A stretch of DNA of 13,433 nucleotides, from positions 1 to 13,433 of the forward strand of contig JAYVMR010000022.1 in the NCBI GenBank assembly GCA_043758875.1, given 5' to 3'. Below the pieces are notes generated by a model, which saw nothing but the letters and a program-made list of their open reading frames with translations, was not told where the DNA came from and did not search any database. The stretch's first letter is position 1. Every line of letters starts with the position of its first letter. The DNA comes from UBA4124 sp043758875. Its GTDB lineage: Bacteria; Patescibacteriota; Minisyncoccia; Phycocordibacterales; UBA9973. The position numbers and the translations under genes were made by a program. This document shows, piece after piece, positions 6,758-11,896 of the stretch.

Positions 6758-6788
6758 CGAATACTATACTGACATGGCCAAAAGTCAA
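6758..6788 (-). promoter_or_regulatory. promoter of the nucleotidyltransferase-deaminase operon
   Basis: Minus strand -35 TTGACT (6783-6788), -10 TAGTAT 16 bp downstream (about 6761-6766). A leader of roughly 20 nt precedes the ATG at 6734. Its -35 is only 6 bp from that of the DHFR promoter. Confidence 0.55.
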
Positions 6789-6794
6789 CGTTGT

Positions 6795-6822
6795 TTGACA
6801 AAATAAAAAATCACTGTAGTAT
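6795..6822 (+). promoter_or_regulatory. promoter of the DHFR gene
   Basis: Consensus -35 TTGACA (6795-6800), 16-bp spacer, -10 TAGTAT (6817-6822). It uses the same hexamers and spacing as the divergent promoter next to it; the two -35 boxes form an inverted repeat (AGTCAA ... TTGACA). Confidence 0.65.
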
Positions 6823-6844
6823 GTAAGAAAAAAACACCAAAGAA

Positions 6845-7387
6845 ATGACAGAAAAAATTATTATCGTGGCGTATGACGCTCATCGTGTTATCGGCAAAAA
6901 TGGCTCGTTGCCGGAATGGAGATTGCCGGCCGATATGAAAAATTTCAAGGAACTGACCGTGGGGCATATCGTCATCATGGGCAGGAAAACCTTTGAATCT
7001 TTTCCTGAAAAATATCGTCCGCTTCCCGGCCGGATCAATATCATCATCAGCCGGAATGAGCACTATGTTGCCCGACCTATCCATGAAGACACGTATGTTT
7101 GCATATCATACGAAGAAGCAATAACATTGGCGGAAGCATTTGCGGAAAGACAAAAGATATTTATTATTGGCGGTGGCGAGATATATCTTCAAGCATTGAC
7201 CCATCCGGAAATAAACATCGATCAGGTCATTGCCACTGAAGTAAAAGGAAGTTTTTCAGGGGACACTTTTTTCCCAAAAATTACTGGCTACGCGGTAAAA
7301 GAAGTATCTGTAGCTCCGTTCTACAAAGATGGCAAAAACAGTCACGACTTTGTGATTAAAACATTGACCTTGAGCAGAACAGCGTAA
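6845..7387 (+). CDS. folA: dihydrofolate reductase
   Basis: It reduces dihydrofolate to tetrahydrofolate with NADPH, regenerating the cofactor oxidised by ThyA-type synthases; its presence agrees with the thymidylate synthase family found here. The 180-residue protein has VIGKNGSLPEWRLPADMKNF (15-34) with catalytic Asp30, MGRKTFESFP (45-54), the NADPH site LPGRINIIISR (60-70) and IFIIGGGEIY (105-114). Compared with the usual LPW-x-LP-x-D there is one extra residue (LPEWRLPAD), so the substrate loop is slightly altered. The ATG at 6845 has no good Shine-Dalgarno but a clear promoter. A strong terminator follows the stop. Confidence 0.95.
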   Translation: MTEKIIIVAYDAHRVIGKNGSLPEWRLPADMKNFKELTVGHIVIMGRKTFESFPEKYRPLPGRINIIISRNEHYVARPIHEDTYVCISYEEAITLAEAFAERQKIFIIGGGEIYLQALTHPEINIDQVIATEVKGSFSGDTFFPKITGYAVKEVSVAPFYKDGKNSHDFVIKTLTLSRTA

Positions 7388-7391
7388 CCCC

Positions 7392-7424
7392 ATTCCCCAT
7401 TGAGTATTCAGTGGGGGATTTTTT
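7392..7424 (+). terminator. intrinsic terminator of the DHFR gene
   Basis: 12-bp stem (7392-7403 with 7408-7419, two G-T pairs), loop GTAT, then TTTTTT. It starts 5 nt after the stop codon. Confidence 0.85.
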
Positions 7425-7465
7425 CTTTGACGAATCATTCTCATTCGATGTATCAAAACACAAAC

Positions 7466-7500
7466 AAAAAGCCCCTCGACCTATGATGGCGAGGGGTTTT
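7466..7500. terminator. terminator of the secE-nusG-rplK operon (works both ways)
   Basis: CCCCTCG (7472-7478) pairs with CGAGGGG (7490-7496), extended by a G-T and A-T pairs, with an 11-nt loop. Minus strand: the stem is followed by CTTTTTGTTTG. Plus strand: TTTTCTTTC. It follows the rplK stop, so transcription ends without rplA. Confidence 0.75.
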
Positions 7501-7508
7501 CTTTCTTC

Positions 7509-7536
7509 GCCCGCCGAAGATTCAGCGGAGGAGGGT
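7509..7536. repeat. second copy of the glyA-type interspersed repeat
   Basis: CGCCGAAGATTCAGCGGAGG plus AGGGTT (7511-7536) matches 2908-2933 inside glyA at 23 of 26 positions. Here it is non-coding, between the rplK stop and the terminator. The minus strand can fold CCGCTGA...TTCGGCGG. Confidence 0.65.
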
Positions 7537-7543
7537 TTGTCAA

Positions 7544-7966
7544 TTAGACAACTTCGATACCGATCGATCGCGCTGATCCTTCGACGATCTTCATCGCGGC
7601 GTCGATGTCATTGGCGTTCAGATCGGGCATCTTGCGTTCTGCAATGGCACGGATCTGATCACGAGTGACCTTGCCGGCTTTGGAAGTGCGCGGCTTGGCC
7701 GAACCCTTGTCGATACCAGCGGCTTTGAGCAACAGGCCGGTGACCGGCGGAGTAGTGACACGGAAATCGTATGAACGATCATCGTAGACCACCACTTTGA
7801 CGCCGAGCTTCTCGCCTTTCTGGTCCTGAGTGGCGGCGTTGAATTTCTGCACGAAGTCAGAAATGTTGATGCCGGCTTGACCCAGTGCCGGTCCCAGCGG
7901 AGGCGCCGGGGTAGCCATGCCGCCCATGGCTTCGAGTTTGATGCGTTTTGTAATGTTTTTAGCCAT
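7544..7966 (-). CDS. rplK: 50S ribosomal protein L11
   Basis: L11 binds 23S rRNA at the GTPase-associated centre and supports factor-dependent GTP hydrolysis. The 140 residues match the family length. The N-terminal domain has the proline-rich segment ATPAPPLGPALGQAGINI (18-35); the C-terminal RNA-binding domain has KVTRDQIRAIAERKMPDLNA (98-117) and the closing EGSARSIGIEV (128-138). It lies 56 nt after nusG in the usual secE-nusG-rplK order. Unusually for bacteria, rplA does not follow; the operon stops at a terminator. No Shine-Dalgarno precedes the ATG. Confidence 0.97.
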   Translation of the reverse strand: MAKNITKRIKLEAMGGMATPAPPLGPALGQAGINISDFVQKFNAATQDQKGEKLGVKVVVYDDRSYDFRVTTPPVTGLLLKAAGIDKGSAKPRTSKAGKVTRDQIRAIAERKMPDLNANDIDAAMKIVEGSARSIGIEVV

Positions 7967-8022
7967 ATATAATAGAATGTTTTACTAATGTGAAGCAGTA
8001 GCGTAACGAGATGGATTATATG

Positions 8023-8571
8023 TTAGATCTTCTTGACTTGCAAGAAGTCCAGCTCCACCGGCGTTTCGCGGCCGAAGAGTGAGACGAAGACTTTGACCTT
8101 GCCGCGTTCGCGATCGACTTCATTGACGCGTCCTTCGGAATCCTTGAACGGACCGTCATTGATGATGATAGTCTCGCCGACTTCCAAGTCGATAGTGTGC
8201 TTGGCTTCCTGGTTATCATTCATCTGACCGAGCAAGTAGTCGATTTCCTTTTGGGTCAATGGTACCGGAGTGACGCCTGAGCCGACGAAGCCGGTCACGC
8301 GGGGGGTGTTGCGCACGACGAACCATGAGTCATCAGTCACGATCATTTCCACCAAGATGTATCCCGGGTAGACTTTTTCTTCGACTTCGACGCGCTTGCC
8401 GCCTTTGATCTTGATCTTCTTTTCGGTCGGCACTACGACATTGAATATCTTGTCTTCCATACCGAGTGACTCGATACGCTGACGCAAGTTTCGTAGCACT
8501 GCATTTTCATAGCCGGAGTAGGTGTGAATGGCGTACCAGTGTCGCTCTTGGGTTTCTTCTTGTTTAGCCAT
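8023..8571 (-). CDS. nusG: transcription termination/antitermination factor NusG
   Basis: NusG binds RNA polymerase, suppresses or modulates pausing and links transcription to Rho or to the ribosome. The 182 residues show an NGN domain (about 10-115: RHWYAIHTYSGYENAVLRNL, VYPGYILVEM, WFVVRNTPRVTGFVG) and a C-terminal KOW domain (about 128-182: GETIIINDGPFKDSEGRVNEVD to VELDFLQVKKI). Length and order agree with ordinary NusG. The start is one nucleotide after the secE stop, so translation is probably coupled. Confidence 0.97.
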   Translation of the reverse strand: MAKQEETQERHWYAIHTYSGYENAVLRNLRQRIESLGMEDKIFNVVVPTEKKIKIKGGKRVEVEEKVYPGYILVEMIVTDDSWFVVRNTPRVTGFVGSGVTPVPLTQKEIDYLLGQMNDNQEAKHTIDLEVGETIIINDGPFKDSEGRVNEVDRERGKVKVFVSLFGRETPVELDFLQVKKI

Positions 8572-8572
8572 A

Positions 8573-8755
8573 TTATTTGATGATGAAGTGTCCTAGTAAT
8601 GCGCGGAACAGCAGGTCAAAGCCATTCAACAGGTAGCCGAGCGCCAATGACAAGACGATAATGATAGCGGTATAGGCGATAGTGCGGCGGCGAGAAGGCC
8701 AGACCACATGGGTCATTTCATTTCGGGTTTCTTTTAAGAATGTTGCAATACTCAT
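8573..8755 (-). CDS. secE: preprotein translocase subunit SecE (short form)
   Basis: SecE is the small membrane subunit that clamps SecY in the SecYEG channel. From the ATG at 8755 it has 60 residues, the single-TM form: an amphipathic N-terminal helix with the conserved block FLKETRNEMTHVVWPSRRRT (6-25), then one membrane segment (about 27-48, AYTAIIIVLSLALGYLLNGFDL). The frame is open upstream to 8788 but the extra peptide MGAFFSINFTY lacks family similarity and crosses the leader. The gene heads the secE-nusG-rplK operon and is preceded by a strong promoter and an 8-codon mini-ORF. Confidence 0.95.
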   Translation of the reverse strand: MSIATFLKETRNEMTHVVWPSRRRTIAYTAIIIVLSLALGYLLNGFDLLFRALLGHFIIK

Positions 8756-8766
8756 ATATGTGAAGT

Positions 8767-8793
8767 TTATACTAAAAAACGCCCCCAAGGCAT
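8767..8793 (-). CDS. 8-codon mini-ORF in the secE leader
   Basis: ATG at 8793, peptide MPWGRFLV, stop TAA at 8767-8769, 11 nt before the secE ATG. Its ATG is 7 nt after the -10 box, the leaderless geometry seen elsewhere in the window. It may be a leader peptide used for reinitiation or control; it could also be chance. Confidence 0.3.
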   Translation of the reverse strand: MPWGRFLV

Positions 8794-8800
8794 TGGTTTT

Positions 8801-8829
8801 ATAATACAGTGAGTCGCTTTTTTAGTCAA
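8801..8829 (-). promoter_or_regulatory. strong promoter of secE-nusG-rplK
   Basis: Minus strand -35 TTGACT (8824-8829), 17-bp spacer, -10 TATTAT (8801-8806). The predicted start is around 8793-8794, giving a leader of about 39 nt to the secE ATG. The inverted-repeat block begins 3 bp upstream of the -35. Confidence 0.7.
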
Positions 8830-8831
8830 GG

Positions 8832-9136
8832 ATAAGGAAACACCAAGGAAACTCTTACGAAGAACGCCGAAAAAAGTAGCCCCTTCAACCGTCGCATAAT
8901 TTTCTGCTGAAAATTTGCTCCTTCTCGGACCAGTCGTCCTGCGAAAGACGGTTTCAGGGGTCTTTTTTCTTTGTTCTTCTACAATAACGTGTAGTTGAAA
9001 TATATTAGTAACACGGAAACAGAAACTCTCCCATTTTCCGGTGTTGCGCAGGTTGACTGAACCGAGCAGCAGTGATTTTTCAGCAGAAAAATACACGACC
9101 GGAAAATGGGAGAGTTTTGTGAGAGTGTTTCCTTAT
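8832..9136. repeat. non-coding block with nested inverted repeats
   Basis: This fills most of the gene-free stretch between secE and the SIMPL gene. Outer ends: ATAAGGAAACAC (8832-8843) and its exact inverse (9125-9136). The inverted similarity continues inward with gaps: AACTC, GTCG-N2-TA, the mini-palindrome TTTTC-TGCT-GAAAA (8899-8914 and 9075-9092), CTCGG, CAGTC and CCTGCG (8938-8943 and 9047-9052). A third partial copy (plus strand from about 9014) creates a perfect 20-bp inverted repeat, 9023-9042 with 9098-9117. No ORF is convincing. Possible remnant or non-autonomous mobile element, or a structured 3' region of the SIMPL transcript. Confidence 0.65.
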
Positions 9137-9144
9137 GGTATTCC

Positions 9145-9945
9145 CTATCTGATCTCGTACGTAATAGTGACGTCAGATGTCACGGTCTGGACGCCGGTTG
9201 GGATACTTGGTGCCGGTGCGGCTTGCGGAGCCAGTGCGGCGTTCATCATGCGCTTGTCATAGATCGGTTGCGACGGATTGCTGTTTTCATTGAATGACAC
9301 GATGCGAACCAAATGCACGCCAAGCGAGTCGGCCAATGTTTGCGCTTGCACTTTGGCATCGGCAATGGCTTTGGCGCGCGCTTCATTAGTAGCCGCATGC
9401 GGATCTTCGAAGCCGAGGTTTGGCCCACTGATACTAGTCACGCCATCCTTGCCCAACACCCCCGCCACGATGTCGGTCTGGGAAAGGTCTTTGACACTGA
9501 CGGTGACATTTTGAGAAACGATGTAACCTTTGAGCAGCTGTTGATTGGTCGGGCACATACCTCCTTTGATGCAGACACCGTTGGTGTATTGATAGTCAGG
9601 GTATGAATTGTAGTCAGCGGTAGTAATGTATTTATCCGCAACGCCAACCGCGATCAGGTCGTTTTTAACAGCGGAAACTTTTTTGGACACGACGTCTTGC
9701 GCGCTGGCCGTATCTTTTTCCTCGTCTTGCACAGTGAATGAGAATTTTGCCGTATCAGGCGCTTTGTCGATCTGTCCGTGCCCTTGCACGGTAATGACAT
9801 TTGATGCCGGCAAGCCGGAGCCGATGTATCGGTACGACTTCACTTCCGCGAAAGTCGCCACTAATAAGAACAGTGCCAGCAAGATACCAACAATGACAAT
9901 AAGGCGAATGATAACGCTTTGATACTTTTCCATAAATGACTGCAT
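9145..9945 (-). CDS. membrane-anchored SIMPL-domain (DUF541) protein
   Basis: SIMPL-domain proteins are mostly exported proteins of unknown biochemical role. The 266-residue product has an N-terminal membrane segment (about 11-34, VIIRLIVIVGILLALFLLVATFAEV) and then the SIMPL domain: VITVQGHGQIDKAPDTAKFSFTVQ (50-73), a Lys-rich helix with VVSKKVSAVKNDLIAVGVADKYITT (85-109), and NEARAKAIADAKVQAQTLADSLGV (187-210), ending in VTSDVTITYEIR. Two cysteines (125, 131) flanking a short loop could form a disulphide outside the membrane. A short Ala/Pro stretch lies before the last strand. It starts 9 nt after the FKBP stop and is probably co-transcribed with it. Family call is firm; function unknown. 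Confidence 0.9.
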   Translation of the reverse strand: MQSFMEKYQSVIIRLIVIVGILLALFLLVATFAEVKSYRYIGSGLPASNVITVQGHGQIDKAPDTAKFSFTVQDEEKDTASAQDVVSKKVSAVKNDLIAVGVADKYITTADYNSYPDYQYTNGVCIKGGMCPTNQQLLKGYIVSQNVTVSVKDLSQTDIVAGVLGKDGVTSISGPNLGFEDPHAATNEARAKAIADAKVQAQTLADSLGVHLVRIVSFNENSNPSQPIYDKRMMNAALAPQAAPAPSIPTGVQTVTSDVTITYEIR

Positions 9946-9954
9946 ACCGATATA

Positions 9955-10509
9955 TTATTTAATGCCTACTAAAGTGACGTCAAATACCAATGTCGCATTT
10001 TGTGGGATAACCGGCGGATACCCGGCCGCGCCATAGCCGAGCTCGGGCGGAATAGTCAGCGTGCGTTCTTCGCCGACTTTCATGCCCAGTATGCCTTGGT
10101 CCCAGCCTTTGATGACTTGTCCTGCCCCGAGCGCGAATGAGAACGGCTGGCCGCCGTGCTTGTCAGTCGAGTCAAAGATCGAACCATCAGTCAGCTTGCC
10201 GGTGTACAGCATCACTGCGGTTTGGCCATTGGTAATAGCGGGTCCTGTGCCTTCTTTGATAACGTCGATTTTCATATTGTTGATAGTTTTAGAGCTGATA
10301 GGTTTGTTAGTGGTAAACGTTGTGGTGACTGCTTGCCCTGAGCTTGTCGAAGGGGCGGTGGCGGGAGCGCTGGTGTCGGTCGGTGTGGTGACGGTCACCG
10401 GCGCTGTGGTCGGTTCGGCCGGTGATGCCGGCGCCTTGATCAACCAGAATGTGATCAAAACAATGATAATGACGCTGATAATAATGCCGATAATTGATTT
10501 TGTGTTCAT
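9955..10509 (-). CDS. membrane-anchored FKBP-type peptidyl-prolyl isomerase
   Basis: It catalyses cis-trans isomerisation of prolyl bonds and probably helps fold exported proteins. The 184 residues comprise an N-terminal membrane anchor (about 5-24), a Thr/Pro/Ala-rich linker (26-70) and a full FKBP domain (about 79-184) with VMLYTGKLTDGSIFDST (99-115), VIKGWDQGILGMKVGE (132-147), LTIPPELGYG (151-160) and the closing ATLVFDVTLVGI. Active-site Tyr102, Phe112, Asp113, Trp136 and Tyr159 are present. Part of the linker (STSSGQA, 54-60) is encoded by an interspersed repeat that also occurs in the S74 gene. -10 TATACT lies 7 nt before the ATG; no Shine-Dalgarno. Confidence 0.93.
   Translation of the reverse strand: MNTKSIIGIIISVIIIVLITFWLIKAPASPAEPTTAPVTVTTPTDTSAPATAPSTSSGQAVTTTFTTNKPISSKTINNMKIDVIKEGTGPAITNGQTAVMLYTGKLTDGSIFDSTDKHGGQPFSFALGAGQVIKGWDQGILGMKVGEERTLTIPPELGYGAAGYPPVIPQNATLVFDVTLVGIK
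10331..10354. repeat. interspersed repeat CCCTGAGCTTGTCGAAGGG in the FKBP linker
   Basis: 10336-10354 is the 19-mer named in the call. The 21 nt at 10331-10351 match 12096-12116 in the S74 gene with two mismatches. Both are read in the same frame as STSS(G/P)QA. From memory this 19-mer is a repeat seen in many environmental bacterial genomes. Confidence 0.6.
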
Positions 10510-10516
10510 ACCTGAC

Positions 10517-10525
10517 AGTATAACA
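10517..10525 (-). promoter_or_regulatory. extended -10 promoter of the FKBP gene, predicted leaderless
   Basis: Minus strand TGT-TATACT, hexamer 10517-10522, 7 nt before the ATG at 10509. The surrounding 14 bp (10517-10530) is repeated with one mismatch at 10570-10583, so the promoter box is duplicated. Confidence 0.5.
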
Positions 10526-10527
10526 AA

Positions 10528-10563
10528 TTATTTAATTCCAGGTAGCAAGCGCTTAGTTTTCAT
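10528..10563 (-). CDS. 11-codon mini-ORF upstream of the FKBP gene
   Basis: Peptide MKTKRLLPGIK, stop TAA at 10528-10530. Its ATG is 6 nt downstream of -10 TATACT (10570-10575). It is in frame with the FKBP start 18 codons later but separated by the stop. Possible leader peptide, or chance. Confidence 0.3.
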   Translation of the reverse strand: MKTKRLLPGIK

Positions 10564-10569
10564 ATATAT

Positions 10570-10578
10570 AGTATAGCA
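10570..10578 (-). promoter_or_regulatory. second extended -10 upstream of the FKBP gene
   Basis: Minus strand TGC-TATACT, hexamer 10570-10575, near-identical context (ATAATTTGCTATACT) to the proximal box. It overlaps the region just after the toxin stop codon. Confidence 0.4.
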
Positions 10579-10580
10579 AA

Positions 10581-10859
10581 TTATCCAAATAGTTCAGCAT
10601 GAGAGCCGATATCGGCCAATAGCAGTATCAGAATATCTTTTTGAATGGTATAAATAAGCAACAAATCAGGTTCAATGTGACATTCTCGATATCCTAACCA
10701 GTCGCCCATTAGGCGGTGATCCTTATAGTGTATAGATAGCGACTCCCCTTTTGATAAAGTGTCAATGACAAATTCTATTTTTGATCTTTTTAAATTACCC
10801 GATTTCTCGAGTTTTTTAAGTGATCTTTTAAAAGATTTAGCATAATACGGGGTATACAT
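10581..10859 (-). CDS. yafQ: YafQ-family (RelE/ParE superfamily) mRNA interferase toxin
   Basis: YafQ toxins cleave mRNA in the ribosome A site. The 92 residues match family length and signature: KSFKRSLKKLEKSGN (8-22), LSKGESLSIHYKDHRLMGDW (35-54), GYRECHIEPDLLLIY (56-70) and a terminal DIGSHAELF (83-91). His48, His61, Asp65 and His87 correspond to the YafQ catalytic set (His50, His63, Asp67, His87 in E. coli), so the toxin looks intact. It follows the antitoxin gene by 15 nt on the same transcript and is repressed together with it by the operator upstream. No truncation. Confidence 0.9.
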   Translation of the reverse strand: MYTPYYAKSFKRSLKKLEKSGNLKRSKIEFVIDTLSKGESLSIHYKDHRLMGDWLGYRECHIEPDLLLIYTIQKDILILLLADIGSHAELFG

Positions 10860-10874
10860 TAATGATAATAGGTA

Positions 10875-11135
10875 TTATTTTAATATATCGTCCAGTAATT
10901 CTTTTGCTGAATTATATCCTTTCCCATGCTTCAGCGCCCATGCTACTTCCTTGTCCCACTTGGCGCGGATTTCTTTGGCGCGCGTGCTGGGAGTGAACGG
11001 CAATTCTTTGTCGTGTGCCACTTGCGTCAAGAAAAGCTTGATACCGGAAGACAGATCCAAACCAAGGGCTTCCAATGTTTTTTGGGCCTGTAGCTTAAGT
11101 TTCTTATCGATACGAAGTTGTAGTGTGGTGGTCAT
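10875..11135 (-). CDS. dinJ: RelB/DinJ-family antitoxin
   Basis: It neutralises the downstream YafQ-type toxin and represses its own operon. The 86 residues begin with a ribbon-helix-helix DNA-binding domain: the strand TTTLQLRIDKKLKLQAQKTLEALGLDLSSGIKLFLTQVA (2-40), typical of DinJ (LD.S.AI..FL..V). The remainder (about 45-86, KELPF then a charged helical stretch with WDKEVAWALKHGKGYNSAKELLDDI) is the toxin-binding part. The ATG is only 6 nt after a consensus -10, so the mRNA should be leaderless. The palindrome between the -35 and -10 is the expected RHH operator. Confidence 0.9.
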   Translation of the reverse strand: MTTTLQLRIDKKLKLQAQKTLEALGLDLSSGIKLFLTQVAHDKELPFTPSTRAKEIRAKWDKEVAWALKHGKGYNSAKELLDDILK

Positions 11136-11141
11136 GCAGTC

Positions 11142-11169
11142 AGTATAGACAATGTACGTACATTGTCAA
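11142..11169 (-). promoter_or_regulatory. toxin-antitoxin promoter with palindromic operator
   Basis: Minus strand -35 TTGACA (11164-11169), 16-bp spacer, -10 TATACT (11142-11147), then 6 nt to the ATG. The perfect 20-bp palindrome GACAATGTACGTACATTGTC (11148-11167) fills the spacer and overlaps the -35, so a bound RHH antitoxin would block RNA polymerase. Confidence 0.85.
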
Positions 11170-11177
11170 CACCACTA

Positions 11178-11774
11178 CTATTTCTTTTTTGACTGCGTGG
11201 TTTCCAATGCGATGACGCGATGCGCCCATTGGTCAAAGACATGGAATGACACAAATCGGTCGCCCATAGTTCGGATATCCTGTCGGACAGCGACAAGATT
11301 TCCTTCCACTGCTTCAAATTTCTTGGCGGTCTCTTGCTTGAACTCTTCCAGATTTTTATGTTGCTCCTCAAATCCACGTGCGACCATCATGGCAAGACTT
11401 TCAAACTTCACATCCCATTTTTTCTCCTGTGCGAAAAAACGTTCTTCCATTTTCTTGTCTTGTGCAGCAAAACGCTGGTCGAGTCTCATTTCCCATTTCT
11501 TATCCTGGTCCGCAAAACGCTGTTCTATTTCTTTGTCTTGTGCAAAAAAGCGTTGTTCTATTTTTTTGTCCTGCTCGGCAAAACCCTGTTCTATTCTTTT
11601 ATCTTGTGCGGCAAAACGCTGTTCTATTTTCTTATCTTGTTCAGTAAATCCCTCATTCATTCGTTGTTCCAATGAAACAATCTTTTGACTTTGCTCGTCA
11701 AATTTGGCCAGCATAAGAGCCGCCAATTCATGGATGGTCATCAATGGTACCGGTTCTGGAAGCGACTTTTTCAT
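11178..11774 (-). CDS. hendecad-repeat coiled-coil protein of unknown function
   Basis: I do not recognise a characterised family. The 198 residues have a short N-terminal part with a helix (12-40), then seven 11-residue repeats of the form F-A-x-Q-D-K-K-I-E-Q-R at 43-53, 54-64, 65-75, 76-86, 87-97, 102-112 and 113-123, interrupted once by four residues (LDQR, 98-101), and a C-terminal helical section (124-198) ending in KKK. Eleven-residue periodicity gives a nearly straight coiled coil. There is no signal peptide or membrane span, so it is probably cytosolic. The DNA shows matching 33-bp repeats that could change copy number. Its promoter (TGC-TATACT, 6 nt to the ATG) predicts a leaderless mRNA independent of the S74 gene. 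Confidence 0.7.
   Translation of the reverse strand: MKKSLPEPVPLMTIHELAALMLAKFDEQSQKIVSLEQRMNEGFTEQDKKIEQRFAAQDKRIEQGFAEQDKKIEQRFFAQDKEIEQRFADQDKKWEMRLDQRFAAQDKKMEERFFAQEKKWDVKFESLAMMVARGFEEQHKNLEEFKQETAKKFEAVEGNLVAVRQDIRTMGDRFVSFHVFDQWAHRVIALETTQSKKK
11406..11648 (-). repeat. 33-bp tandem repeats (seven units)
   Basis: Each unit encodes one hendecad of the coiled-coil protein; the fifth and sixth are separated by 12 bp. Units share a core such as TTTTTGTCCTG / TTCTTATCTTG followed by GCAAAACGCTG on the plus strand. Confidence 0.8.
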
Positions 11775-11780
11775 TGCTTC

Positions 11781-11808
11781 AGTATAGCAAACTGACTTTG
11801 CGGCACAA
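11781..11808 (-). promoter_or_regulatory. promoter of the coiled-coil gene, predicted leaderless
   Basis: Minus strand -35-like TTGTGC (11803-11808), 16-bp spacer, extended -10 TGC-TATACT (hexamer 11781-11786), 6 nt to the ATG at 11774. Confidence 0.55.
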
Positions 11809-11855
11809 TGGGATTTTTGTGAATAAAACCCTTATTTTTCTTTATTTTTCCTTTA

Positions 11856-11891
11856 TCCTAAGGTTTAACCTTCGGAGGTTAAACCTTAGGA
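11856..11891. repeat. 15-bp hairpin after the S74 gene
   Basis: CCTAAGGTTTAACCT (11857-11871) pairs perfectly with AGGTTAAACCTTAGG (11876-11890) around a 4-nt loop, 6 nt after the stop codon. Minus-strand sequence beyond it is A-rich, not T-rich, so it is not a canonical intrinsic terminator; it may protect the 3' end or aid another form of termination. Confidence 0.65.
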
Positions 11892-11896
11892 GGTTG

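Noticed and set aside
6735..6788. TTG start at 6788 for the nucleotidyltransferase
   Set aside because: The TTG is the first part of the -35 box TTGACT; the ATG at 6734 lies downstream of the promoter.
8766..8793. Possible attenuator in the secE leader (GCC...GGC then T6)
   Set aside because: The stem would be only 3 bp, too weak for an intrinsic terminator.
8767..9096. 109-codon minus-strand ORF
   Set aside because: It runs through the inverted-repeat block and secE promoter and has no family features. Only its last 8 codons are kept, as a separate mini-ORF.
11152..11688. 178-codon plus-strand ORF rich in Cys, Ser and Phe
   Set aside because: It is the antisense reading of the 33-bp coiled-coil repeats; the minus-strand frame has clear hendecads and a promoter.
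11857..11890. Intrinsic terminator for the S74 gene
   Set aside because: The stem is strong, but the minus-strand sequence after it is A-rich with no U-run; listed as a hairpin only.
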